A DNA stretch of 64,000 nt from positions 4,538,433-4,602,432 of the forward strand of contig CM055111.1 of assembly GCA_029204225.1 (NCBI GenBank). The letters are read 5' to 3'. A model generated the notes under the pieces. The model was not told the DNA's origin, did no database searches, and was given only the letters and a program-made list of their open reading frames with translations. This stretch comes from Diphasiastrum complanatum (Eukaryota; Streptophyta; Lycopodiopsida; Lycopodiales; Lycopodiaceae). Numbering within the stretch: position 1 is the stretch's first letter; the number at the start of each line of letters is the position of its first letter. Position numbers and translations under genes: made by a program. Positions 9,911-31,929 of the stretch are shown here, piece after piece.

Positions 9911-12272
9911 ACACTTCTCAATAGTTGATGGCCATCAATTGTGAGAGAAAAAAATTAAGTCTTCCAATAACACAACGAAGAGTCAATTGAGTCTAGTTCC
10001 ACACACAATAACTTAAAAGACTGAAATTTCAATCATTTGATGGCATGTTATGTCTCATCAAGCGACCAAGGGTTTTATGTGCACTTTTGTACGCATGCAC
10101 ACAAAAAAATGTGTTAAAAACAACTCTAGTGCTAATCAAATGACAAGGAATGAAAAACATTGTTTCCTTCCATGAGCATTTCAATCTAAAGAAAGTTTTA
10201 CTTTTTATTAGTTTGATTAGGTCCATACAAAAGCATTATGTAAGAAAGGGGCAAGTTCATCTTACATCAAAATATCCTAAATCAGTACAAAGTACAAAAA
10301 TTATGGAGTCAATAAATTTATAATATATTGTCCTTGTAGCAAAATGACACAAATTGTGAAGCTACAAAAGTGCGTGTAAATCATCTCAATGTCTATGAAA
10401 TAACATGTCATAAGACCATAATTTGGAAGAATAAGGCGTTGATTTAATTCTATTTTCTATTAATTAAATTTTCACTCCAGGAATTTATACTTCCACCATG
10501 TATAGTTGCGGATCACATTAGCCTATATCATTTATAACTTTTTCTTTTCTTATAGTATGTAGATTTACACTATATCTTGAACAAGATGCCAATCTTTTGT
10601 AATGTTAAACTAAATCTTGAATAGGCAGCCAACAATGATCTATGGTTATACACAACATCTTAAACATGTTGACTTACAATTTTAAACTATAACTTATGTA
10701 GATGTACATGTCATCTTGAATATATGGCCAAATGCTCTGTTCAAGTTTTGCTCTATATTGTAAATTGACAAGCTCTAAATTTCCATTCATGCTCTTGAAT
10801 AGAGACTCAAGATTAAAATTTCAATCTCTTGAAACCAATCATGAGCCATCTTGGGTGTTGATGTTTGTAGAAATGAACATGGAGCTTAACATCCATAATT
10901 CAATGCAAATTTTGAATTGTACCAAGAGCTTGACCTAGGGATATGCTAGCATTTATCGTGGCAGTGGACTCGAGATCGATTATACAATTTCTTGAGTTTT
11001 TGTTGATCTATCTAGACCAATTAGCATTCTACAGGGCAAACATTTAGGTCAAGATGGCTCTGTTCTCCATGATGTCCAACCTGACACCCATGTCAAGCTG
11101 ACAGCCCTGCTCACTTCATGGCCTTGATCTCCGTGAGACCCAACTCTATGCCCACGTCAAATTTGACAGGATCATGAACTACCTTTCTAACGTGTATGCT
11201 TATTTTTACACTCCTAATCGATATGATTGTAGGAAATCATGACAACAAGTAATTGTGAGAATAGATCAAATCAATTCAAATATCATGCATCTTCTATTTG
11301 ACAGTAAACTAATAATTTAGATTCACCTCCATAAAGTAGGAAAAAAAGAAAGAAAGTAGAGAGCAACAACATACAAAGAGCAATCAATGTCTTTTCTTGC
11401 GATCCAAGTTTGTAGTTCATAGACATTAGAGTGATATATCAATATATTGGTTATGACATATTATGATAGCCTTTGGCTTCTTCGATGATTTGTTCAATGA
11501 TTTGCACATCTGTGGACATACTCTGATAATCGATAGGCACTTTTTGATCTAATGATAGATCTTGGTCTATTGATGTCTAAAAGTGAATGATGAACTGATT
11601 TCTAATGTTCTTCTTTCTCCATTATTTGATGTCTTGTTGATTTATGAAATTATGATACAATAGAATGATTTGCGCAACTTATCAAGATCCTCTTAAACTA
11701 TATAGGCTATTCTAGGAAATGTCAAGATTGTTTTAAACTTATCCTTGCTTTCGTTGCGTAACTCATAAATTTCAACTTATAAACAAATCTTTGCATTGAT
11801 AAATCTTCTCCATACCAACAAAGAAAGGGCATCTTAGTCAAGACAATTTTGGAATGAAAGCGTTTGCTTTGGAAGTAGTGCTAGAGAGATGCATTAACAT
11901 ATGATTTTTTATTAGAGCCTTGATTCCAAAAAAACTTTTCTACAAAAACTTTAAACTAAAAATATTATAACAACTAGTTTGAGTAGATGAAAAAATATCA
12001 GAAACAAACACAACTAGGTCCCAAAGCTGATAATACAAGAACCTCACATTATTACAACTATTAAACATGGTACTTTGGCATTTGATGAATCCATTCTACA
12101 TCAAGACAAAGCTATAAATTGATACTACTCCAAAGAAAATGAATGAGCATTCTTGTTTCTTGTCATTGATGCCAACTGTGATAACTTCAGCTTCTTACCT
12201 GTAAGAAACTCAACAAGAGCTTCACAATACACATGAAAGAAATTTAGTACAATTGTTGGAAATACATTATAT

Positions 12273-15089
<2,817 letters not shown>

Positions 15090-16325
15090 CTTTACAACTT
15101 ACTATTTTGATTAAAAGCAAAGGCAAGTGGAAGAACAAAGAAAGGTCGAAACACCAGAGTGGAGACAAGAAGACATGCGTGAGATGGAAACGCGAAGGAC
15201 ATACTGTCGATTCGTGTTGGCTTAATCCGAAAATTGAGTGTATCCATTGTCATTAGAAGGGTCATGCAGCCATGGATTGCCGTCAAAACCCAAGAAACAA
15301 ATCAGCTCAAAGCAAACAGGAGAACGACAATAGTTCATCCTATGTCGAGGAGCCAGAGAGCTCAAAGATGGGCAAAGAAAGATCGAATCACGAGAATTTG
15401 ACTGCCTACATTTGTGCAGACATGTGTGCAGTGTCAACACTTGACACACGGGAGGTAATCCTTGACTCAGGAGCTACCTCGCACTTCGTTACATCAAGAC
15501 CGATGTCTAATTTTCGAAGTGTAGATCCAAAGATTTATTGTTCTCGGAGATAGATCGAAGCATCAAGTGAATGGTATTGGTTCACTGTGGCTCAACACAC
15601 ACGGCAAAGACTGACGACTTGAAGATGTTATGTTCATGCCTACACTGCAGCAGGACTTGCTATCAATGGCAAGAATAGCTGATGTAGGGATGCGTGTGAC
15701 GTTCTCAGATGAAGCATGCAACGTTGTTGATTCAAGTACCAGTACGCTTATCACTCAAGGAAGAAGAAAAGACAACATGTATCACTTGAAGGTACACCTA
15801 CCTACAAATCAAGTTCATCAGACTCATGATGATTTGCCAAATATGAATTCAATGGCACTATATCAAGCAAGCACTCATGCAGCAATCACAGGGGCGAGCA
15901 TCTCGAATGCAACCGATTCAATGACCTGTGATGCATGTCTGAAGGGTAAAATGTCACGTACTCCTTTTGTAAAAGACCCTATAGAACTACAAAGATTCTG
16001 GAGCTTGTACATTCTGACATCCATGGACCTTTCAACATAATCTTAGTAGGAGGCTCAAAGTATTATATAACCTTTATTGATGATTATAGTAAATTTGCCA
16101 GAGTCTATTTTATTCACAATAAATCAGAAGCACTTGACAAGTTCACAGAGTATGTGAATTGGACAGAAAGATGCACTAGTAATAAAGTGAAACAGATCAG
16201 AACAGATCGAGGTGGAGAATAAATCTTGAATCAATTCACTGACTTTTGCAATGATCGTGGATTCATTCACAGAAGAACTGGATCTTACACACTACAGCAC
16301 AACGTTGTTGCAGAAAGAAAGAACA
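15090..16325 (+). pseudogene. Copia F remnant: gag end, protease, integrase
   Basis: The plus strand shows two zinc-knuckle-like motifs. One is CVRWKREGHTVDSC, with its second cysteine lost; the other is CIHCH, a stop, then KGHAAMDC. A protease motif LDSGATSHFVTS (near 15465), an integrase zinc part ending CDACLKGK (near 15930), and core pieces FIDDYSKFARVYF, RTDRGGE and VVAERKN follow. Several frameshifts and stops break the frame. Similarity ends sharply near 16325, before any reverse transcriptase, and no LTRs are visible. This is a truncated, dead fragment. Confidence 0.85.
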
Positions 16326-16331
16326 GGCCAT

Positions 16332-16410
16332 GAATACACGGTAGATTCATACAAGATTAATCGTGCACATATGTGAATAATCTCACTATGATCCAGTACA
16401 CAAACACTTT
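16332..16410 (+). repeat. Direct repeat, copy 1 (~79 bp)
   Basis: The sequence starts GAATACACGGTAGATTCATA and runs to ACACAAACAC. It recurs at 17363-17441 with a few changes. It begins only a few bases after the end of the Copia F similarity. Confidence 0.8.
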
Positions 16411-23194
<6,784 letters not shown>

Positions 23195-23564
23195 TCATTC
23201 GCAAACGAGAAAACCTGTAAAAAGTAATGAAAATTTGTGAGAAAATATGCGAATGAAGACACGCACCATTCCACCAGAGGAAGGCTGCACAATCGTCATG
23301 TAATGCTGAAGCTCCTTCACTTCCATAGCCTCTGCGACTGCCAGAAACCAGCTCGGTGGCCCTGCAGGAACTCGCAATCGCATACTTGCTATATACACTT
23401 CGCAATGTTCGCATGAATAAACGGTATGCTTTCTTTCTGTCAAGTTAGCCTGTAAGCAGGTATAGCTAAAGCTTCTGGGTTGGATGCGCAGGGAAGGAAG
23501 ACATAATTGGTATGAGGATGGACAGCAAGAAAAGCGGTGATGAGGAAGGGTTGGAGCCATTGCA
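23195..23564 (-). CDS. Hypothetical divergent ORF, possible first exon
   Basis: The minus strand is open from an ATG at 23564 (reading MAPTLPHHRFSC) to 23195, and the frame also extends upstream to 23698. The N-terminus is rich in Ser, Pro and Arg and poor in acidic residues, like a plastid transit peptide, and the region is less AT-rich than its flanks. It would lie head to head with the HPP gene, with 374 bp between the two ATGs. I do not recognise the product and see no firm splice partner. It may be a genuine exon, a decayed gene or chance. Confidence 0.25.
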
Positions 23565-23938
23565 ATGATGTAAGGAAGTGGCGCCTCGCAAACAGCATCT
23601 GTAGAGTTTTGGAAACGAATTCTGCATCTCAGTGGCTTTTGGATGAGCCGAAAGGGCAGCCACTCATGTCTCGGGCCCACCATGTCCTTCCTCTCCATCC
23701 TTGTATGCGTCTCATCTCACTCAAAACTTGAAAGAGTGTTTCTGAGAGAGCAAACAAAAATTTCGCTTCTAAGATTCTGGAATATACATCTGATCCATCC
23801 CTTGTTGATTGAAAGGTTGTGATTGATAGTTGAACTTGCAATATCCACTCGCATCTTTCTTTCTTGTGCGAGTTTCTAAGCATTTTACTACTGTATGAGT
23901 TTCTGAGCATTTTTGCAGTTTCAGGTTCTCTGTTTCTC

Positions 23939-26900
23939 ATGGCCACACCCTCTTCTTATGTTCTGCGATGCCGTGGTTCTCAGTGCTTTATAATACCTTC
24001 AAAATTATCCTCTGCCGCCGCATTGAAATACCATGACACAATCTTCTTTTCACATAACGCAGATTTGAGCACGCCGGATGTTTTTCACTGCATAAACAGC
24101 CTCCGGATTAGTAATGGCACGGGGAGGAAGAAAACAAAGTATCTCAAAGCATCTGCAGCTTCAGCGGGTAGCCATCATCCAATCCCTGCTAACTGGTGGG
24201 AGCAATTCCTTAAGTCGAAAAGCCCAAATCCGCCATGCCTCAGCGAGATACTCTGGCCATCCGCAGGTAGTAATAGCCAGATATTGTTCAATATCACGTC
24301 GCGTCAGATGCGTTATGTTTTGACATTGCCTTAAGAAGATGAGACCTGAGAATGAATGGCTCATATGTAGGAACTAATAATTATGTTATTAAACTGCTTG
24401 AGCTCATTCGCGGTTTTGTTGATTGACTCAAACACGTTTTGTGTATAAGAAGGAACTATCACTGTACAAAAGAGGATCAGAGTTTTGCGTCTATCGGTCG
24501 CAAGCAATAAGGTGATTGAATTCCAAGGTTTGTGTCACAGGAGCTTTTGTATCCATGGCAGCTATGGGATTAGTTGATCAGATTTTGGCACCTCGGGGGC
24601 TTACCTTGACTATTGCACCTTTCGGTGCAGTCTGTGTACTCCTGTTTGCTGCTCCAAATGCGGATGCTTCCCAGGTAATTTCTCATTTGTGATGGTTTGC
24701 GAAGCACTACAAACACTGTCAATTGTGATGAAGGTAATAAAATGCGATCACAAACGACTCATTCATCTGTAATGAAGCTAGAAATTCATGATAATTGCAA
24801 TGAAGCAGAGAAGACGCTATTACAAACAGGCCATTTTGTTTTATTGATCCTTGTAATCTTGCAACACATATTACAAACTCGATGATCGTGATAAAATCAG
24901 TAGTTAGATGCTACAATAAATAAATCGTCTCATCTGTAATAACAACTATAAAGGCACAGAAATAAAACTGTGATGATTGTGAGGAAGCCTGAAGGTAATC
25001 CGCATTTAGATTCTACACGTCATAATAATAAAACTGCACTAATTTTCAATCATTTACTATTTACATAAAGGTTCAAGAAATTTTTATCAGTCAGATTCTA
25101 CACACCATAATATTACAACTGCACTGATTTGGAAGTATTTCATTGAAGATAGAAGAAAAGTTAATCAGCATTCAGATTTGTAAACACCGTAATATTACAA
25201 TTTACAACTGCACTGATTTCTAAATATTTTACATGAATATAGAAGAAAAGTTAATCTGCATTCAGATTCTAAACAGGATAATATTACAACTGCACTGATT
25301 AGGCATGTGATAATTGTGATGTTTTTTTCAGAAGTATAATGTGATGATAGCACACATGGGGTGTGCATTGATAGGAGTGTTGGCACTTGCCGTGCTTGGA
25401 TCTGGTTGGATGGCACGCAGCGTGGCTCTCGCATCGTCAGTAGCCTTCATGCTCTGCACCCATTCCTTTCACCCTCCAGGTACGTCCTAGGTACTCACTT
25501 ACTCTTGTGCTGAGAAATTTGAATGTGTCACAGCAAAAATTAAAGTTCTGATTTGCTTTTTCCCACCTTTTGGCAAGGACAAACGTTTTATGAGATAGAT
25601 TGTCACATGGATCCAAAGAAGGACCTGGTGCAAATCTAGGTCATTGTGCAAATCAAAGCTTTTGAAGTTGGATCCAAGCTTAGATTCAGATTTGCATTTC
25701 TAAACTTCTATGCTCAGAGAACCTAAAACTTTTTGGGACTCCTAATTGGGCAGAATGCAGTGTGCCATTGGGCAGAATGCAGTGTGCGAGGTGGCTTTGA
25801 TTGCATATGGATTATATCTTGTTCTCACATGAAGATTATGAAACATAGTAGGCATATGCATTTATGAAATTCGAGTTATAAAACGAAATTATGAAATTCG
25901 AGTTATAAAACGAAATAGGCATTGTGTATTTATGTAGAGTCAGATTCTGCCATGTATTATGGGACTTAAATTTCCTGCCCATGTTCCCTCGAAAAAATTA
26001 CACTTTCTGCCTTTTAAGTGACCTAAAAATGGGCAAAACTTGCCATCTATAATCCATCACATACGGGGTAAAGCCGTCATGGGGCACCTCCACCTGCCCA
26101 AGGTAGGCAGAGCATAAAGTCCTGCCTGGGGGCTTTTACAATTTGTTGCAATGCCTTGCTCCTCCCAATTCACACTAGTGCCAACTTCATATGCATAGTT
26201 TTTTCTTTTGCATCCATTTTTTAAGCTCTGGGCTAGTAGTGAGACAATGAGCAACAAACCACCCCTCTTTCACACCAAGCTGATAAGTGTGAAATTGAGT
26301 GTTGCAAAATAGTTGGCCACTATAAATGCTTGTGATGCCATTGGTCCATTTTCTCTAATTTGTCCATGATAACATGTTGTACAAGTTCCCTAGGTCCAAA
26401 GAACCACTCACCTGCCCCATGCCACCTCCTTGAGCCACATGAGGGTAAGTATGAAAGAGGGAGGCCCTCATTTTTTCCAATGGACCAATAGAAGAGCTTC
26501 AATTTAACTTAGGGACTTGTTAGGCCGTCAAGTGTGAAAACACCCTTCATTAGCACTAAAGACAATTGCAACAGTGTAGGTGGGGCATGCCCCTATCAAA
26601 TAGTCCGCCAACTTTGTATCGTGGCTGGCGACATGCAAGAATGTTGGAGCCAGTAGGGCCTATCCCCAACTTTACCTTGCTCTTATCCATGGATGGTTGA
26701 TGAGGTCCACCACTCTTGGATCCTTGGATGAAGGTGGAACCAAATATGCCAAGACGTGTTTGAGAATATGCTTCTCCCCATCCAAGGGTGTCCCAATTCA
26801 TGTAAAATGAGGGAGGCCACTTGAAGTGAGCTAGGCCAATGACATAAGAGTCTTGTGGGCCCTCTCCGCTTATAGGGCTCCTATGTGAAATCACGTAAGT

Positions 26901-28460
26901 TTTATATTTGCACGACATTTTATCATGCATTTTCCATTTTTATTTTCCCATGATCACTATCATCTCCCTTCTCAATCAATTATAAATGATACTACTTTCT
27001 AGAGCCATTAAGTAAAAATTGTTCACTGCCTCATACACTCTTGTCATTCTCGTGAGAAATGCAAGTACTTGTAGTAAAACCTATGAGAATTTTTTTTTTG
27101 CATGTACATGGAATGATAATGTTCTTGTATGTGCATAATAAACCATCACTAAAAAATAAAGTAATGTGTATGTTAATTGCCGCTGAGACGACTAGTACAT
27201 GAGCTAATTTGAGGTGTAACAATGATGAAAGTCTTGATCAAGTAAATCGACACTCTAAACAAGGGAAAATCTTAGATTTTAGTATCGTCATACAAATAGC
27301 ATCATGCTTTTCTTTTGCATATAAGTAGTATTGTGCTTGACTTTTGCTATGTTAAAGTGTAATGGAAGGTACAAAATTAGGGCCAAGATTGCAGCGACGA
27401 ACATGGAACAAATTTAGCTCAAGTGACCATCTTAGAAATTGGAAGAACAATGAAGTTTGGAACAACCTCGAGCTCACATTCGAATATTTAATGTTTATTG
27501 AATGAAGTTGAATGTTTAAATCGTGTTTGTTTGTGTAAACTGTCTTCAAATGTTAATTTGCAACTTATCATGTTCTTTTGTCCTTCCTCTAAAAGCACAT
27601 GCCATATTTTCTTCTAAACCCACCCAATGTTTATTAGAACATATAAAAGAATACAATTTTTTTTCTCCTCTTGCAAAAACGCTCTATATGAAGACAATCA
27701 CTAATTGACGCAAGTACATGTCAATGTGCTCTCTAAGTTTGATTTTATTGCAGCTGCAGGATTGCCATTACTTTTTATCGATGCACCCAAGTTCCATCAC
27801 TTGAAGTGGTGGTACACCTTTTTTCCTGGTGCAATTGGATGTCTTTTATTGTTTTTGGTGGTAAGTGCAATCTTATGAGAGTTATATTTTTTCAATAGGC
27901 ATATTTGAGCTCTATGAACCGATGGTAACATCTTAAGAAGTCACAACTCACCCATAACAACTGGCTTGATTTTGTAGATTTAACTTGAAGATTTTGAGGA
28001 CACTATCATATTGAATTTGATATATGTCGAGGTTGTATGCTCAATTTAAGAAAAATGGTTGCATTTTCAATAGCTACATGCCAAGGGGATCCATAATCAA
28101 TGTGCTACTTTTGAATGACATTTGATGTTTTCTTAGATTGAAATAAATCTTTGAGATTTTCTTTTTAACAACATTTATTTGCTTCAACCCATTTCCTTTT
28201 CGTAAGTGTTAAGTCCATTGACCACATGATTTTGCAAATACAAAAGACTTACATAAGTGTTTACAAATAATTTTACATGCAAAAGGTGGAATTAACTCAC
28301 TCTTTACTTGTTACTTAGCGTAGATTGCTTTATCCATGATAGAAAGGACCAACAATTGAGATTATTTTGTGGCGAACTTCATCAAGGATTCTAATGAAAC
28401 ATTTTGTTTTGAATGTAGCAAGCGGGAGTGGAGATTTTGAAAGAGAAGTACCAGTTTTGA
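23939..28460 (+). CDS. Chloroplast HPP-family integral membrane protein, five exons
   Basis: Exons: 23939-24266, 24541-24674, 25332-25479, 27754-27860 and 28419-28460, all with GT-AG introns. They total 759 nt, or 252 aa and a stop, with phases fitting at every junction. Residues 1 to ~75 are Ser-rich and basic, like a transit peptide. About five hydrophobic segments follow, from ILWPSAGAF through LTIAPFGAVCVLLFAAP and IAHMGCALIGVLALAVLG to the family signature HPPAAGLPLLFID (HPP at residues 201-203) and FFPGAIGCLLLFLV. The last exon ends ILKEKYQF, typical of plant members. Plant and cyanobacterial HPP proteins have been shown to move nitrite; import into plastids is the likely role by homology. 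The ATG at 23939 was chosen because the upstream in-frame ATG gives a hydrophobic start unlike the family. Confidence 0.93.
24995..25310 (+). repeat. Imperfect tandem repeat in HPP intron 2
   Basis: Four diverged units of about 80-90 bp begin near 25007, 25092, 25173 and 25263. Each has a CAGATTCTACAC-like start followed by AATATTACAACTGCACTGATT. The last copy ends about 20 bp before the exon 3 acceptor region. Confidence 0.75.
25480..27753. other. HPP intron 3 (2.27 kb)
   Basis: This is the longest intron of the HPP gene. It contains two small exact tandem duplications, GGGCAGAATGCAGTGTG near 25748-25788 and a ~28 bp unit (ATGAAATTCGAGTTATAAAA) near 25863-25915. A region of about 1 kb (25980-26900) is richer in GC than its surroundings, has minus-strand open frames and may be an old insertion; I could not classify it. 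Confidence 0.6.
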
Positions 28461-29858
28461 AGACCTTGGAAAGACACAACGGTTATCCATCAATGTTTTA
28501 GATATTGTAAAATGATATTTTGTGATTTTATAGAATCTCAAGGATCCATGCAAGCCACTTTATGCAAAATGACATAGAACTTGGGTTTTGAGACAATCAA
28601 GCTAAAAATCAATATCAAGGATTGTGAAAGAAATGTTAATGATGCCAAACACACGAATCCACACATTGGAGGACAATCATAGTAGGACTTGAGTTGTGTT
28701 GATAAGGTTTGGTACATTTGGTTCATTTCAATTCACCTTTCTTTTAAAAATTGTATGCCAAAACAAAGTCGTCGTCGTTAAATGATTAAAGTTGGAAGTC
28801 ACAAATAACATAGATCTTGATCAGATATGCCAACTATTGTATTTAAGTAGTGCTACAAGCTCCCATTCTACATCGTTATTTATCAATCTATTTTCTTGAA
28901 ATATTTTGAGCTTCAACACTCCTATAAGTAGATCTAGAATGATTAATGTTCTATATACCTTGCCACAATGGAATTCCATCGCATATTTAAAAAGCTTGCT
29001 CCAAACATCTATCGCCTCACCTGCTTAGGAAACAATAGGAGTTTTCATCACCTTCACTTCTAGTGATTAGTGAATTATTGATACCCCCTAACACTTTAGG
29101 CTGATGGGTCATTAAAAGATCAAGAAGTTGGGGTTTCAATTTTCTATTTTTGATATCTCTACACAATGCACCAAACTTGAAAGAATGAACATTTGGCCCT
29201 ACTGCATTTCATCATTTATCATTATGATATTATAATTCAGCATTTACAATCTCATGATGAATATTTATGAAAGGTGTCTCAATTTTTGCAATTTAATATG
29301 CACAATTTCACAATAAGCATTTATGAAAGTTGTTACAAAGTTCGCAAATGAGTATCCATACTTGCATAATCATTTTCACGAAAGTACTCATGAATCTCAT
29401 TTTCAATGTTCACAAAAGTCATAATTTATTTACTTTTACTATTCGTGAGAGTCACGATCTATTATTCATGAAAGCATTTTGATATACACAATATTCTAAG
29501 TCCAATATCCATGGAAGTCATGTTTTAGTTTTCACAAATTTCGCGATTCAGTATTCTTGAAGCTACTATACAACATGCATAGTGTCAAAAAACATAAAGA
29601 ATAATGACCTAAAAAGATCAACGAGGATCTATGAACAAGGGGGTGGATCTTGAGTGAGCTTGGCCCAACAAACTCAACATTTATAAGTGAGTTTTTCACC
29701 ACACTATTCATCTTTTCTTCCCTCCATTACACACACATAGATATATGTCTCATGCATGTGTACATTTTTTCCATTGTTTAGTGCATGTCTAGAGACCAAT
29801 GATTTTCTTCTCTCAATCATTGTCCCCCTCTCACATTCTCTCCATTAAATAAAAATAT

Positions 29859-29862
<4 letters not shown>
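28461..29862. other. Intergenic DNA after the HPP gene
   Basis: No gene was recognised. There are many short repeats of CACAA and ATTCATGAAAG type near 29.24-29.57 kb. The 3' untranslated region of the HPP gene should lie at the start, but I see no clear poly-A signal to fix its end. Confidence 0.5.
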
Positions 29863-30155
<293 letters not shown>

Positions 30156-30164
30156 AAAGGAAGC

Positions 30165-30460
30165 GGACCCTGGGCACAAACACGCGTCCACCCTGGACGC
30201 AAAAAAAAAATTTCCAAAAAAATATAATTAATACAGGCCCCTCCCCGTTCACTCCCACATGCCCAAAACCAATTAAAAGTAATTTTTCTCCCCCTAACCG
30301 CCTCCCCCCAACCCCCCCGGGGCCCCGCGCACAATTAATTATTAGGGGGTATTTGGCGACTACCTGCTCCCTCCGGTTGAAAAAAAATGAAAAAGGTACC
30401 AAAAAAATTTGCAAAAAATCTACCCACTGGCCATGCCTCCCATAACTGAGATAACACAAA
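30165..30460 (+). repeat. Outer end of repeat family X, left copy
   Basis: It starts near AAGCGGACCC and CGCGTCCACCCTGGACGC and has a G/C-homopolymer-rich interior. It ends around GGTACCAAAAAAATTTGC. The reverse complement of 63540-63790 is clearly related over the same length and order (CACATGCCCAA, AATTAATTATTA, GGTACCAAAAAAATTTGC). Function and class are unknown; the GCGTCC/GGACGC words look like a transposon end. Confidence 0.7.
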
Positions 30461-30816
30461 ACAAGCTTGAAAGAGCAAAAAATTTGTAACTTTGACAAGA
30501 AAAATCTCTCTCCCTCTCTGACAAGAAGAGCAAGCATCTGTGTCAAGCATATCCATGATATGTTTTCTTTTTCTTGCTTTCCCGTGTGAACTACTTTCCA
30601 GATGAGAACAAAATTTTGTTCGAGCTTTATCATCAGATGATTCATGTCCACTTGAGATACTCAAGTGTTCTTGACTTTCAGGATTCCAATCTGTATCATC
30701 CTCAAACTCTTTGTACATGAGTATGATTCAGGGTCAAGTCAGGTTAGGTTATTATTCAAGGTCACTGTTAGGTTAGAATACTATGTACAATCAAATCAAC
30801 ACCTGCAATGTCTATC

Positions 30817-31020
30817 CAAGATTCATTATCCAAGGTTCAAGTTTAGGGGATTCTCATTTTGTACAGTTCGTTATCCAAGGTTCAAGTCAACCAGATTCTC
30901 ATGGATTGTCCAAACAAATTTTGCCTTCAGTTTAGTTGGACTTGTCGCTGTTAAACAAATAGGATTTGAATTGTGTTTTAGATAATCGAGGTATCTTTTC
31001 GGAAAGGTTAAAAGATGTAC
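30817..31020 (+). repeat. Inner part of repeat family X, left copy
   Basis: It contains two copies of TTATCCAAGGTTCAAG, then TTTTGCCTTCAGTTTAGT, then ATAATCGAGG. The reverse complement of about 63075-63310 has the same order. The pairing continues further inward in the Argonaute-like fragments. Confidence 0.7.
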
Positions 31021-31608
31021 GAGCTTTATTCAGATGTGGCTTAGGGTTTCAAGAGCGTAGATCTTAAGTGTGATGAAATCGACTTTTTCAATTTATACAA
31101 CCGCATAGTCTTGGTAGATATTTGCTTGTGTTCAAATCCATCTCTAACTAGGTATGTTATTTCGTATTTACCTCTCAGAATGCAATGCAGTGAAGGGTGC
31201 AATTTGTTTCCGAGAGGCATAGCAGGTTGCAAGATTCCAAGCTGGAAGGCTTGCTTGCAACCTTCAGGTAGAAGGCCTCGTCCACATGAGAAAAAAAAAA
31301 ACAAAGGGGAAGATAAAGAAAAAAAAACAATGTTGTCTAACTTAAACTGCTAATGTTTTGGTTTCCAGGTGCGAAATCGGACGTCCTATCTTTGGCACAA
31401 CTACATAAACTGCAGGCATAATCATGCTCAAGACCATAACATTTTTGGGAGAAGTGAATGCTCACCAGAAGATCTTGCATAGGCCCAATCAACACCATTT
31501 TCAGACTATTGAGACTAATCTGGTTATGGTGACCTAATCGTGAGACCTACTTGCATTTCTCTCAGCAATCCTTTGAACTACTAAGCAAAATTGTGTCATT
31601 CACTACAG

Positions 31609-31885
31609 GGAACCACAAGACCTACACACTACTATGTCTTATATGATGAGATCGGTTTCTCCCCGGATGAACTTCAACAGCTTACTAATTACTTATGCTA
31701 CAACTTCAACCTTGAACCCTAAACCATAAACCCTGGCTGCAATACATTGTCGAAATTTTGCAGAGCATGATGGGGGCTCTGAAACATCTTCTCAATTGGG
31801 AAGATCAGCATCTCAAGAAGGACCAATTGTGACTCCACTTCCAGAATTGCATAAGAACAATCAAACAAAAATGTGCTTCTGCTGA
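31609..31885 (+). pseudogene. AGO4-like Argonaute C-terminal fragment, left copy
   Basis: Exon-like piece 31609-31684 follows a CTACAG acceptor and encodes [18 protein letters not shown], the conserved PIWI-domain segment near the C-terminus of Argonautes. After an intron-like gap, 31764-31885 follows TTTTGCAG and encodes GGSETSSQLGRSAS to the stop, ending KMCFC; AGO4-clade proteins end in the like MFFC. The exon that should lie between (the YQRSTTAIS to HLAAAQ part of the family) is missing, as is everything upstream. It is a gene fragment carried in a repeat rather than a functional AGO gene. Confidence 0.85.
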
Positions 31886-31929
31886 AGCTTTCTTTAGAAT
31901 TGCAGTTTTACTTCTCCATGAAAAAGGTA

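Noticed and set aside
26556-26930. 124-residue minus-strand frame in HPP intron 3
   Set aside because: No domain or homologue recognised, and it lies within an intron of a well-supported gene on the other strand.
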